Source: an uncultured Muribaculaceae bacterium
GTDB lineage: Bacteria; Bacteroidota; Bacteroidia; Bacteroidales; Muribaculaceae
NCBI GenBank assembly: GCA_910584365.1
Contig: CAJUAF010000017.1
Location: 1 to 58,366 of the forward strand
Direction of reading: 5' to 3'
Length of the DNA: 58,366 nt
In this document: positions 26,292 through 34,229 of the stretch, in pieces
How the letters are laid out: every line of letters begins with the position of its first letter
How positions within the stretch are numbered: position 1 is the first letter of the stretch
Notes under the pieces: generated by a model
What the model saw: the letters and a program-made list of their open reading frames with translations, nothing else
The model's database searches: none
What the model was told of the DNA's origin: nothing
Program-made: the position numbers and the translations under genes

Positions 26292-27637
26292 ACAAAGTAA
26301 TAAAACTCATTATGATGTTGGCAGTACTTGCCTCATTTCAAAGGCTTGCTGCCTACGACTTTAAACTGGATGGGATATACTATAACATCTTGTCCGAAGA
26401 AGATCAGACGGTAGAAGTCACCAATTCTGGGTACTCGAAATGTTATTCAGGTGAGATTATACTCCCTTCACGTATCTTATGGAACTCTAAAACTTACAAG
26501 GTCACATCGATAGGGGATGGTGCGTTCTGTTGGTGTTCGGCCTTGACTAGTGTGGCTATCCCCTCATCAGTCACATCAATAGGAAATAGGGTGTTCGATG
26601 GGTGTTCTGGCCTGACTAATGTGACTATCCCCTCATCAGTCACATCGATAGGAGAGAGTGCGTTCGATGGGTGTTCGGCCTTGACTAGTGTGACTATCCC
26701 CTCATCAGTCACATCGATAGGAGATTATGCGTTCTTTGGGTGTTCTGTCCTGACTAGTGTGGCTATCCCCTCATCAGTCACATCAATAGGAAATAGGGTG
26801 TTCGATGGGTGTTCTGGCCTGACTAATGTGACTATCCCCTCATCAGTCACATCGATAGGAGAGAGTGCGTTCGATGGGTGTTCGGCCTTGACTAGTGTGA
26901 CTATCCCCTCATCGGTCACATCGATAGGAGTTTGTGCGTTCAGCGCTTGTACCGTTCTGAAAGATATTAATGTAAGTCAAGAGAATTCCACTTACGCATC
27001 TATTGATGGAATACTCTATGACAAGGGTGTACAGATCTTAATACAATGGCCGGGGGGAAGAAACGATGTTATTCTCCCCGTATCGGTTACATCAATAGGA
27101 GAGTTTGCTTTCGAAGGGTGTTTTGGTCTGACCAGTGTGACAATCCCCGCATCGGTCACATCGATAGGAGAGTTTGCTTTCGCAAGGTGTTCTGGCCTGA
27201 CTAGTGTGATAATCCCCGCATCGGTTACATCGATAGGAAGGTACGCATTCTATAGGTGTTCGGCTCTGACAACGATCTATTGCAGAATGACGGAACCGAT
27301 TGAATGTGATCCATACTTTTCAGATAATGTACTAATGGAGGCAACTTTGTATATTCCCCGCGGTTGCAGGGAGGTGTATGAAAAAACCACACCCTGGCGA
27401 AATTTCTGGAATATCGAGGAGATGGATTATTCCGACGTTGACGAAATTGCCGAGAACGGAGTCGAATCAATCTGTGTTGAAAATGGTCGGATTGTTATTG
27501 GCGGAGACGCTTTGACTGAGGTGTTTAATCTTCAGGGTACGTGTGTGTATCATGGCTATGGCCCGACAGTAGATGACCTTTCCTCGGGTATTTATATTGT
27601 GAAAAACGGAGACCGCATCGTCAAGATTCGTCTGTGA
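26288..27637 (+). CDS. Secreted BspA-type leucine-rich repeat protein
   Basis: 449 residues with a signal peptide (MNKVIKLIMMLAVLASFQRLAA). From about residue 70 come nine or ten 23-residue LRR_5/BspA repeats with the consensus VTSIGxxAFxGCSxLTSVxIP, interrupted by a spacer segment near 225-262 (INVSQENSTYASIDGILYDKG). The C-terminus (VFNLQGTCVYHG ... LSSGIYIVKNGDRIVKIRL) resembles sorting tails of secreted Bacteroidales proteins. BspA-like proteins are surface adhesins in other species. Its start overlaps the HEPN-like gene by four bases, an odd partner for a secreted protein. Repeat number may vary by recombination. Confidence 0.88.
   Translation: MNKVIKLIMMLAVLASFQRLAAYDFKLDGIYYNILSEEDQTVEVTNSGYSKCYSGEIILPSRILWNSKTYKVTSIGDGAFCWCSALTSVAIPSSVTSIGNRVFDGCSGLTNVTIPSSVTSIGESAFDGCSALTSVTIPSSVTSIGDYAFFGCSVLTSVAIPSSVTSIGNRVFDGCSGLTNVTIPSSVTSIGESAFDGCSALTSVTIPSSVTSIGVCAFSACTVLKDINVSQENSTYASIDGILYDKGVQILIQWPGGRNDVILPVSVTSIGEFAFEGCFGLTSVTIPASVTSIGEFAFARCSGLTSVIIPASVTSIGRYAFYRCSALTTIYCRMTEPIECDPYFSDNVLMEATLYIPRGCREVYEKTTPWRNFWNIEEMDYSDVDEIAENGVESICVENGRIVIGGDALTEVFNLQGTCVYHGYGPTVDDLSSGIYIVKNGDRIVKIRL
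26544..26930 (+). repeat. Near-identical 180-bp tandem duplication inside the LRR gene
   Basis: Bases 26544-26723 and 26751-26930 differ at about one position. The offset of 207 bases equals three 23-codon repeats, so gain or loss keeps the frame. Nucleotide identity this high implies recent duplication. Confidence 0.9.
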
Positions 27638-27649
27638 TACTGAAAGCGG

Positions 27650-27764
27650 GATAAATGATCCGGCCGGTTCTCCGGCCCACCCATAAATTTCCCCAAAAAT
27701 CATCGGAGATGCCGCATCCCCTCCAAGGTGCCGCATCTCCGATGATTTTATTGAATGGTTATCA
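27650..27764. repeat. Direct repeat copy B (115 bp) with two hairpins
   Basis: Second copy of the element at 25074-25187, starting 13 bases after the LRR gene stop. The small hairpin GGCCGG-TTCT-CCGGCC is kept and the large stem is longer here: 17 bp perfect (27696-27712 with 27733-27749). The stem is preserved although bases around it differ, which favours selection on structure. It could terminate the LRR transcript. Confidence 0.85.
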
Positions 27765-27829
27765 GAAATTTTTATTCTGGTTGCCAATCTGAATTCAAAA
27801 ATGAGGATGAAAACGGGTAATCAATCCGT

Positions 27830-27861
27830 CAGGTGTCTGATTGAATCAGGTGTCTGATTGA
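27830..27861. repeat. Tandem 16-bp repeat with inverted symmetry
   Basis: TCAGGTGTCTGATTGAA occurs twice in a row, each copy holding a TCAG-GTGT-CTGA inverted repeat. Function unknown; it could be a protein-binding site or the 3' region of the minus-strand RNA candidate next to it. Confidence 0.5.
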
Positions 27862-27864
27862 AAT

Positions 27865-28021
27865 TGAAAAGGAGCGCTGGCCTCGCGGATAGCGCCCCTT
27901 CGGGATTATTGAACTGGTAATAAAAAGTGCAATATCTTTTGGACGGGCTTTTTCCGGAGTAACGGATAGTAGCCCTAATATACAATCGCAAAGTTATATT
28001 TTAAGTTTTTGGCCTCTGCGA
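27865..28021 (-). ncRNA. Candidate minus-strand small RNA between the LRR gene and rlmN
   Basis: On the minus strand a complete promoter (28058 down to 28027) is followed by about 150 non-coding bases ending in a hairpin (27898-27891 with 27878-27871, eight pairs including one G-U) and TTTT. A second -7 box, TAACTTTG, lies at 27989-27996 and could start a shorter form. Inside, GGGCT/AGCCC and TCGCA/TGCGA could pair. The end hairpin pairs fully only in the minus orientation. No coding frame or known family is recognised. Confidence 0.4.
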
Positions 28022-28026
28022 TAATG

Positions 28027-28058
28027 CAAATATAAGCATAGTTTTTTGTTCGCGCAAA
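28027..28058 (-). promoter_or_regulatory. Full promoter reading left, away from rlmN
   Basis: Plus-strand CAAATATA (28027-28034) is TATATTTG on the minus strand, and CAAA (28055-28058) gives a -33 TTTG exactly 20 bases away. No gene lies to the left on this strand, so the product would be the small RNA candidate. Confidence 0.5.
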
Positions 28059-28104
28059 TTTTACTTGAATATTTTGGGTTAGAAGCGAAAATTTTTAGAC
28101 AAGG

Positions 28105-28271
28105 GGAGGGGCGCCACGGGCGCCGAAGGTCCGCCTATGGGCGGACCGCAGGACAGGCAGCGCTGGGAAGCCGCAGGGAAATTGGACGGGGAAGAAAGAA
28201 GAGGCGGCAAGGAAGGGGAGGGCGCGGCAATAGGGGAGGAGGGCATCGGGCAAAAATATTGCCCGATGGGG
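28105..28271. other. G+C-rich, purine-rich region with three perfect hairpins before rlmN
   Basis: Between the A+T-rich part of the gap and the rlmN promoter lie GGCGCC/GGCGCC (28110-28124), GGTCCGCC/GGCGGACC (28128-28147) and CATCGGGCAA/TTGCCCGATG (28244-28268). Between the last two the plus strand is strongly purine-rich. A frame open from 28046 into rlmN encodes low-complexity Arg/Gly and is not taken as coding. The last hairpin may act as a terminator just before the rlmN promoter. Confidence 0.6.
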
Positions 28272-28303
28272 GTTGGCGGATTGAAAAAAATGGATTATCT
28301 TTG
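28272..28303 (+). promoter_or_regulatory. Promoter for rlmN
   Basis: GTTG at 28272-28275, 20 bases, then TATCTTTG at 28296-28303. The ATG follows at 28313, so the transcript would have a leader of only a few bases. This supports the ATG at 28313 over the upstream in-frame start at 28046. Confidence 0.65.
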
Positions 28304-28312
28304 TTGATTGAA

Positions 28313-29374
28313 ATGGACACGAAAGAAAACTATCAGGATATAGAGAAAAAGCCTCTTCTGGGGCTGACCCTGGAGGGGTTGCGCCGCGTTGTGGCTGACT
28401 GCGGAATGCCGCAGTTCGCCGCCAAGCAGATTGCGCGTCGGCTCTATGTGAACCGCGCTAAGTCGATTGACGAGATGACCGAACTGTCTAAGCAGAACCG
28501 GGCGCGGCTGGCCGAGAAAGGTTATGTTGTGGGGCGCCAGGCTCCACTGACGGAGATGCGCAGCACGGACGGGACGGTGAAGTATCTGTTCCCGGGTGTA
28601 GGACGGCGCGATGTCGAGAGCGTCTATATTCCCGACGGCGACCGGGCCACGCTCTGCGTCTCCTCCCAGGCGGGTTGCAAGATGAACTGCTCGTTCTGTA
28701 TGACCGGGCGTCAGGGCTTCAACGGGAACCTGTCTGCGGCGGCGATTATCAATCAGGTGCTGTCGGTACCCGACAGTGAGTCGCTGACCAACCTTGTGTT
28801 CATGGGGATGGGGGAACCGCTGGACAATCTCCAGCCGGTACTGGACGCCATCGAGATCCTGACCGCACCCTGGGGGCTGGCCTGGAGTCCGAAGCGTATA
28901 ACGGTAAGTTCCATCGGCAAGATCAAGGAGCTGAAAACGCTGCTGGACACGACGAAAGTTCATGTGGCGATTTCCCTCCACTCGCCGTATCCCTCGGAGC
29001 GCGCCCGGTTGATGCCCGTCGAGAAAGGGATGCCCTTCTCGGAGGTGATAAATCTGTTGCGCAATTACGATTTCGCCCATCAACGGCGCCTGTCGTTTGA
29101 ATATATAATGTTCCGCGGAATCAATGACGACGCGCGTCACTGCCGCGAGCTGGCCAAGGTCATCCGCGGGCTTGACTGCCGGGTAAATCTGATCCGCTTC
29201 CATGCCATCCCCGACAGCGACCTCAAACCTTGTTCCACGGCCCAGATGGAGCGTTTCCGCGACCAGCTCAACGAGGACGGCGTAACCGCCACTATACGCG
29301 CTTCGCGCGGGGAGGACATAATGGCGGCCTGCGGTATGCTGGCCGGTCGCCCGCGGACGGAAACGACGGAATAG
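28313..29374 (+). CDS. rlmN: 23S rRNA (adenine(2503)-C(2))-methyltransferase
   Basis: Radical SAM enzyme methylating A2503 of 23S rRNA and A37 of some tRNAs. 353 residues from the ATG at 28313. The iron-sulphur motif CKMNCSFC (CxxxCxxC), the N-terminal KKPLLGLTLEGLRR helix region, the GMGEPLDN loop and a late MAACGML segment holding the expected methyl-carrying Cys are all present. An upstream in-frame start would add about 89 low-complexity residues and lies before the promoter, so it is rejected. The mRNA appears nearly leaderless. Confidence 0.95.
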   Translation: MDTKENYQDIEKKPLLGLTLEGLRRVVADCGMPQFAAKQIARRLYVNRAKSIDEMTELSKQNRARLAEKGYVVGRQAPLTEMRSTDGTVKYLFPGVGRRDVESVYIPDGDRATLCVSSQAGCKMNCSFCMTGRQGFNGNLSAAAIINQVLSVPDSESLTNLVFMGMGEPLDNLQPVLDAIEILTAPWGLAWSPKRITVSSIGKIKELKTLLDTTKVHVAISLHSPYPSERARLMPVEKGMPFSEVINLLRNYDFAHQRRLSFEYIMFRGINDDARHCRELAKVIRGLDCRVNLIRFHAIPDSDLKPCSTAQMERFRDQLNEDGVTATIRASRGEDIMAACGMLAGRPRTETTE

Positions 29375-29437
29375 GAATATTGCCACAACCTGCGACCCCC
29401 GTGGATTGTTGTAAATAAGTAACTCAGAAAAAACAAG

Positions 29438-29842
29438 ATGAAGACGAAAATAGCTATCTTTCTGATGCTGCTCACCGGCATCCTCAGCCTTGCGGCAAAG
29501 AATCCCCAGGACGGAAAGCCCGGAATCGAGTTCAAGGAATCCTCATACGACTTCGGAACTATTCGCGAGGAGAAGGGACCGGTAAGCCATACATTCGAGT
29601 TTGTGAACACGGGGGATGCCCCGCTGCTGATTCTAAATGCGTCGGCTTCCTGCGGCTGCACCCGCCCCGATTACCCCAGGAATCCCGTAAAACCGGGAAA
29701 ATCCGATAAAATCAAGGTCACCTATAATCCCAAAGGACGTCCGGGCGAGTTCACGAAAACCGTCACCGTGCGCACGAACATCAAGGGTAAGGACAAGAAA
29801 GTCACCTTGAAAATCAAGGGGAACGTAACTCCGGCGAAATGA
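29438..29842 (+). CDS. Exported DUF1573 protein
   Basis: 134 residues: signal peptide (MKTKIAIFLMLLTGILSLAA) followed by one DUF1573 beta-sandwich of about 100 residues with the family pattern YDFGTIREEKGPVSHTFEFVN and SASCGCTRPDYP, where the CGC pair is characteristic. The family is common in Bacteroidetes and resembles Ig-like/ASH folds; its function is not established. The stop overlaps the start of the next DUF1573 gene (ATGA). Confidence 0.88.
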   Translation: MKTKIAIFLMLLTGILSLAAKNPQDGKPGIEFKESSYDFGTIREEKGPVSHTFEFVNTGDAPLLILNASASCGCTRPDYPRNPVKPGKSDKIKVTYNPKGRPGEFTKTVTVRTNIKGKDKKVTLKIKGNVTPAK

Positions 29843-30927
29843 CCATGCGCGGCAGATTTCTTACGATGAAAAGGGCGCTGGCCCTGCTGGCATGGGGCGC
29901 GATAGCCCTGGGGGGCGTGGCCCAGATAAGATGCCTGGAGCCGGAGCATGATTTCGGCGCTTTCAACGAAGATGACGGAAAGGTGCGCACCGAGTTCCGC
30001 TTCGTCAATGAATCGGACGGCCCGGTGAGCATACTGAAAGTGCGTTCCTCATGCGGCTGTACCGTACCCGAATATTTCCGCAAGCCGATCCAGCCGGGAG
30101 ACACCGCCACAGTTACGGCGGTCTACAATCCCACCGGGCGCCCGGGACGGTTCTCCAAGTCGCTGGTGGCTTATTTCGACGACGACACCCAGCAGAGGCT
30201 CCTGATAAAAGGAGTGGTGATCGGCGCGCAGAATACTCTTCGGTCCCGCTTCCCGGTGGAGGATGGTCCGGTAAGACTGCGCGGAACGATGATTCCGTTC
30301 GGTACCGTAAAAAGCGGCAAGGTGAAATCGCATTTCATGGATGTTTACAACGCCTCGCGGGAGCCGGTGGTCCCTTACTGGACCGATGTCCCGAAATATC
30401 TGCGGATTACCGCGGCTCACGATACGATTCTCCCCGGTGAACAAGGAGTGTACTCGATGGTGGTGGCGCCCACACGGGATGTACCATACGGGATTCTGAC
30501 CGATTCGGTGGCGTTCAATGTCCCCGGACAGCCGCCGCTGAAAATCGAGATCGCCGCCATCGTGGAGGAGGATTTCTCCGGCCTGACGGAAAAGCAACTC
30601 GCCGAGGCGCCGAAAGTCTCGGTCAGCACCGATATGCTCGATTTCGGGGAATTCCAGGCTTCGGATAGCCCGATGGTCAGAACCTTTACCGTCACCAACA
30701 ATGGCAAAAGTGACCTGATGCTGCGCCGCGTATATACTGGCGACACCGGATTTGACATCGCCGTCCCCAAGACGAAAGTAAAGAAAGGAAAATCGGTGAA
30801 AATCACCGTCACTTTCAATCCCGCGCTCTTCCAGGCACCGTTGCTTAACGGACGGATGCAGGTGATAACCAACGACCCTGACAGACCGCTGACAACAGTG
30901 CGACTCGTCGGGATTCCGCGTCAGTGA
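29839..30927 (+). CDS. Exported protein with repeated DUF1573/ASH-like domains
   Basis: 362 residues from the overlapping ATG. The signal peptide really begins at MKRALALLAWGAIALGGVAQ, so the ATG at 29866 is an equally plausible start. The first domain repeats the DUF1573 pattern (HDFGAFNEDDGKVRTEFRFVN, SSCGCTVPEYF); a middle Ig-like domain follows, and a third (LDFGEFQASDSPMVRTFTVTN) lacks the CGC motif. Tight overlap with a single-domain paralogue suggests duplication and joint function in the periplasm or at the surface. Confidence 0.85.
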   Translation: MTMRGRFLTMKRALALLAWGAIALGGVAQIRCLEPEHDFGAFNEDDGKVRTEFRFVNESDGPVSILKVRSSCGCTVPEYFRKPIQPGDTATVTAVYNPTGRPGRFSKSLVAYFDDDTQQRLLIKGVVIGAQNTLRSRFPVEDGPVRLRGTMIPFGTVKSGKVKSHFMDVYNASREPVVPYWTDVPKYLRITAAHDTILPGEQGVYSMVVAPTRDVPYGILTDSVAFNVPGQPPLKIEIAAIVEEDFSGLTEKQLAEAPKVSVSTDMLDFGEFQASDSPMVRTFTVTNNGKSDLMLRRVYTGDTGFDIAVPKTKVKKGKSVKITVTFNPALFQAPLLNGRMQVITNDPDRPLTTVRLVGIPRQ

Positions 30928-30955
30928 CCGGCCTCAGCTCAAAGAGTTTACCGCA

Positions 30956-31882
30956 ATGGCAAGTAATCTGCTGAAACGATATATCTGGATTGTCGACACT
31001 ATCAAGCGGCTCGGACGAATCTCCAGCCGGGAGCTTGACAGGCGGTGGGCCAACTGTCCGTATGCCAACGGGGAGTCGCGTCTGCCCCGCCGAACGTTCT
31101 ACAATTACCGCCAGGCAATCGAGGAACTATTCTCGGTCACCATTCTGTGCGATCAGTCGACCAAAGAATATTATATCGCCGAGGAACCCGGGTCGGCCCG
31201 GGAGCAGATTACCAACTGGCTGCTGAACAGTTCGGCGACCAGCGACCTTCTTCAGGATTCCCGCGACATAGCCTCGCGGATTATGCTGGAGGATGTTCCC
31301 TCGGCCCGTGAGCATCTGTCGACGATGTTGGACGCCGTCCGCGAAAGCCGGGTGGTCTCGTTCGACTATCATCCTTATTCGCGGGTGAATCCCAACCGCG
31401 GGGTGGAGCTGGAGCCGTGGTTTCTGCGACTGTATCGTCAGATATGGTATGTCACCGGACGCGAGGTTTCCTCAGGCAAGGACAAGACCTATGCCCTTGA
31501 CCGCATAAGCGATCTTCAGATTCTGCCGCGTCAGTTCAGGCGTCCCGCTGACTGTGACCCCAAGTCATATTTCAAGGATGCATACGGCATTATGGTGGAC
31601 AAAGGGGAAGCCCGTACCGTGGTGCTGAAAGTCGACTCCCGCCAGGCTAAATATCTTCGCGCTCTTCCTCTCCATCCCTCCCAGCAGGAGGAGGTCAACG
31701 ATAACTATTCCCACTTTACCTACCGGGTATGTCTGACCTCCGATTTCGTCTCGGAAATCATATCGATGGGCTCCCAGGTAACGGTCGAGTCCCCTCGGGA
31801 ACTCCGCGCGATGGTGACGACCCGCCTGCGGGAGACTCTCGCCAACTATCCCGAACATCCTGCGGGAAATAATCAAAGTTAA
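30956..31882 (+). CDS. WYL-domain transcriptional regulator
   Basis: 308 residues. The N-terminal helix-turn-helix (ISSRELDRRW ... LPRRTFYNYRQAIEELF) is followed by a central WYL sandwich (SRVVSFDYHPYSR ... LEPWFLRLYRQIWYVTGRE) and a C-terminal extension with WCX-like features. WYL domains bind small ligands or nucleic acids and control transcription; the targets are unknown. It lies 28 bases after the DUF1573 genes and 35 before pdxA. Confidence 0.88.
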   Translation: MASNLLKRYIWIVDTIKRLGRISSRELDRRWANCPYANGESRLPRRTFYNYRQAIEELFSVTILCDQSTKEYYIAEEPGSAREQITNWLLNSSATSDLLQDSRDIASRIMLEDVPSAREHLSTMLDAVRESRVVSFDYHPYSRVNPNRGVELEPWFLRLYRQIWYVTGREVSSGKDKTYALDRISDLQILPRQFRRPADCDPKSYFKDAYGIMVDKGEARTVVLKVDSRQAKYLRALPLHPSQQEEVNDNYSHFTYRVCLTSDFVSEIISMGSQVTVESPRELRAMVTTRLRETLANYPEHPAGNNQS

Positions 31883-31917
31883 GAAATTTAATAACAACAA
31901 TATAAAATATATCCTCA

Positions 31918-33006
31918 ATGGCAAATAATATAAAAGTGGGAATCACCCACGGCGATTATAACGGAATCGGATATGAGGTCATCCTCAAGATGCTCGATGA
32001 CGAGCGGATTCCGGAACTCTGCACCCCCGTAATATATGGTTCGGCCAAGATTGCCGCCTTATATCGCAAGCAACTGGGGCTGCAGGGGCCCGCTCCCGTT
32101 CAGATCAGGCAGGCCGATGACGCTAACCCCGGGCAATACTATATAATCAACGTTATCGGTGAGGATGCTAAAGTGGAGACCGGTCATCCGTCCGCTGAGG
32201 CGGGGCAGGCGGCTTTCGCGGCACTGGAGCGCGCCGTGGCCGACCTCCGCGAGGGAAAGATAGATGTGCTGCTGACAGCGCCTATCAATAAAGCCACCAT
32301 CCAGAGCGAGCTGTTTACGTTTCCGGGGCATACCGAGTACCTGGAAACCTCTGTCGGGGATGGAGAGAAGGCCCTGATGATTCTGTTCAACGACCGCCTG
32401 CGTGTGGCGCTGGCGACAATCCATGTACCTCTGGCGAAAGTGGCCGAAGCCGTCACCAAAGAGAACCTCATAGACAAGATAGTGCGCTTCAATGCCTCTC
32501 TGATAAAGGATTTCGGTATAGTGAAACCCCGTATCGCCGTTCTGGGGCTGAATCCTCATTGCGGCGACGGAGGCCTGATGGGCTCTGAGGAAAAGGATAT
32601 TATCCTTCCTGCCATCGAAGAGTGCCGCACCCGGAAGATCCATGCTTTCGGACCGTATGCCGCCGACGGCTTTTTCGGTTCCGGCAATTTCGGCAAGTTT
32701 GACGGCGTACTGGCAATGTACCATGACCAGGGACTCGCTCCCTTCAAGACCATTGCAGGAGGCTCAGGCGTGAACTTTACTGCCGGACTCCCCTACGTGC
32801 GCACCTCCCCCGACCACGGCACCGGTTTCGACATCGCCGGACAGGGAGTAGCCTCACCTGATTCGATGCGCGAAGCCCTCTATGCCGCCATTGACATCTA
32901 CCGCAACCGTCAGAACCACAACGAGCGCACCGCCTCCCCGCTGCGTCGCCAGTATGTCGACAAATCCAAAGACAACGTGGTCCTCGATCTCTCGAAAGAC
33001 AAATAA
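31918..33006 (+). CDS. pdxA: 4-hydroxythreonine-4-phosphate dehydrogenase
   Basis: NAD-dependent enzyme of the DXP-dependent pyridoxal phosphate pathway. 362 residues, slightly longer than the E. coli enzyme. Motifs include GITHGDYNGIGYEVIL, TAPINKATIQ, FPGHTEYL and YHDQGLAPFKTI, which provide substrate and metal contacts. It converges on the acyltransferase gene 83 bases away. Confidence 0.93.
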   Translation: MANNIKVGITHGDYNGIGYEVILKMLDDERIPELCTPVIYGSAKIAALYRKQLGLQGPAPVQIRQADDANPGQYYIINVIGEDAKVETGHPSAEAGQAAFAALERAVADLREGKIDVLLTAPINKATIQSELFTFPGHTEYLETSVGDGEKALMILFNDRLRVALATIHVPLAKVAEAVTKENLIDKIVRFNASLIKDFGIVKPRIAVLGLNPHCGDGGLMGSEEKDIILPAIEECRTRKIHAFGPYAADGFFGSGNFGKFDGVLAMYHDQGLAPFKTIAGGSGVNFTAGLPYVRTSPDHGTGFDIAGQGVASPDSMREALYAAIDIYRNRQNHNERTASPLRRQYVDKSKDNVVLDLSKDK

Positions 33007-33088
33007 TTACAATAAAGGTCAATATAACGCCGGATGATATAAATCCGGATTACGTGACGATCACCGACTCCCGGCGGATTGTCCGGAA

Positions 33089-34210
33089 TCATTTGGCCGG
33101 CTGCTCCGGATTTCCGGTAGGCAGCCTGCGCCTGATTGCTTCCGGTAAATCTCCCGGGATTAAGTCTTCCTGTGCCGTGAATTTCGGTATATATCTTTTT
33201 AATAACGGGATTAGAATAAAACTGGAAAGAATTATATTGCAGAATATAATTATGTTGACTGTCATGGTCTGGAATTCAAATGGAAGTATCTCGAGAGTCG
33301 CCCATGTGATCCGGTAGACAATCAGGTGAGTACATAAAGGAATTATCGAATATCTGCCGAGATATCTGACGACGGGTATGTTTCCGATAGTTTTACAAAG
33401 CAAAATCAAAGCTGTTACGGCACACAGGGACCCCAGGGCGTAGCAATAAGGGTTGCCTTCAACATCCATATAGCAGAAATTTATATACGGCGTATGTCCT
33501 GCATAGAAACATATCAGACTGATTCCGAGAAGAATTGCAATCAGAGGGATATTGTACTTGTCGATAGGATTCGGATAAAGGATGGCCGACCGTCTGAGCA
33601 TATAGCCGAACATAAAATATGGAAGAAAGGAACACGCCGAGTCGATGAACATAGGCCATTGGTGATTCACATCGAAATAGTGGAAGGCCATACAGGAGAT
33701 GGAGAGTACTGCTATCCATAGTAACAAACGGTTATGGATCAGTTTTATCAGCACGAAGAACATTATATTCGCCCAAAAGAGAGCTGCCAGAAACCAGAGT
33801 GCATAATTTATCAGAATCTTGGAATACAGGAAAGAGTAAACTGGAATATCGATTACCTGATGAAAAAATTTAGAAATAATGGCATACAGAAAGTAGCTGA
33901 TCGGATAAAAGAAAAAGAACGGGACAAGCAGCCTGTTGGTTTTTTTGATCAAAAATTGAAAGAATCCGCCGTAGGTTTTGAAGAACATACCCGAAATTGT
34001 AAAGTAAAAAGGCATCCTTACCATTCCGAGGACCGGAGTATGGACTTCGGTGAGTTCACAGTGTATGATTATAACAAGAAGAATACAGATACCTTTGGCC
34101 GTATCAATAAAGGGGATCCGTTGTTTGTTCTCAGCTGATAGATCTGCGTCCCCTGACATCCGGGTATTTTGAAAAAAATTTTTTAGATGAGAGATACTTG
34201 TATTCATCAT
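33089..34210 (-). CDS. Acyltransferase 3 family membrane protein
   Basis: 373 residues with about ten hydrophobic segments. The N-terminal segment FIDTAKGICILLVIIIHC is the usual opening of acyltransferase-3 (OafA/WecH-like) proteins, with the His at its end thought to be catalytic. Such enzymes acetylate or otherwise acylate surface sugars at the inner membrane. It is the last gene of a minus-strand glycan cluster, 19 bases after a glycosyltransferase gene. The region is clearly more A+T-rich than its neighbours, which hints at horizontal origin. Confidence 0.87.
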   Translation of the reverse strand: MMNTSISHLKNFFQNTRMSGDADLSAENKQRIPFIDTAKGICILLVIIIHCELTEVHTPVLGMVRMPFYFTISGMFFKTYGGFFQFLIKKTNRLLVPFFFFYPISYFLYAIISKFFHQVIDIPVYSFLYSKILINYALWFLAALFWANIMFFVLIKLIHNRLLLWIAVLSISCMAFHYFDVNHQWPMFIDSACSFLPYFMFGYMLRRSAILYPNPIDKYNIPLIAILLGISLICFYAGHTPYINFCYMDVEGNPYCYALGSLCAVTALILLCKTIGNIPVVRYLGRYSIIPLCTHLIVYRITWATLEILPFEFQTMTVNIIIFCNIILSSFILIPLLKRYIPKFTAQEDLIPGDLPEAIRRRLPTGNPEQPAK

Positions 34211-34229
34211 TGTCTATATGGTGTGGCTA

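Noticed and set aside
26488..27240. Regular short repeats that might suggest a CRISPR array
   Set aside because: The 69-base periodicity is codon-based and encodes leucine-rich repeats; there are no unique spacers and no cas genes.
28046..28312. Upstream extension of rlmN by 89 codons
   Set aside because: The extension is Arg/Gly low-complexity, crosses three hairpins and lies before the rlmN promoter.
31873..31880. TAACTTTG box on the minus strand at the end of the WYL gene
   Set aside because: It faces back into the WYL coding sequence with no -33 element and no minus-strand gene to serve.
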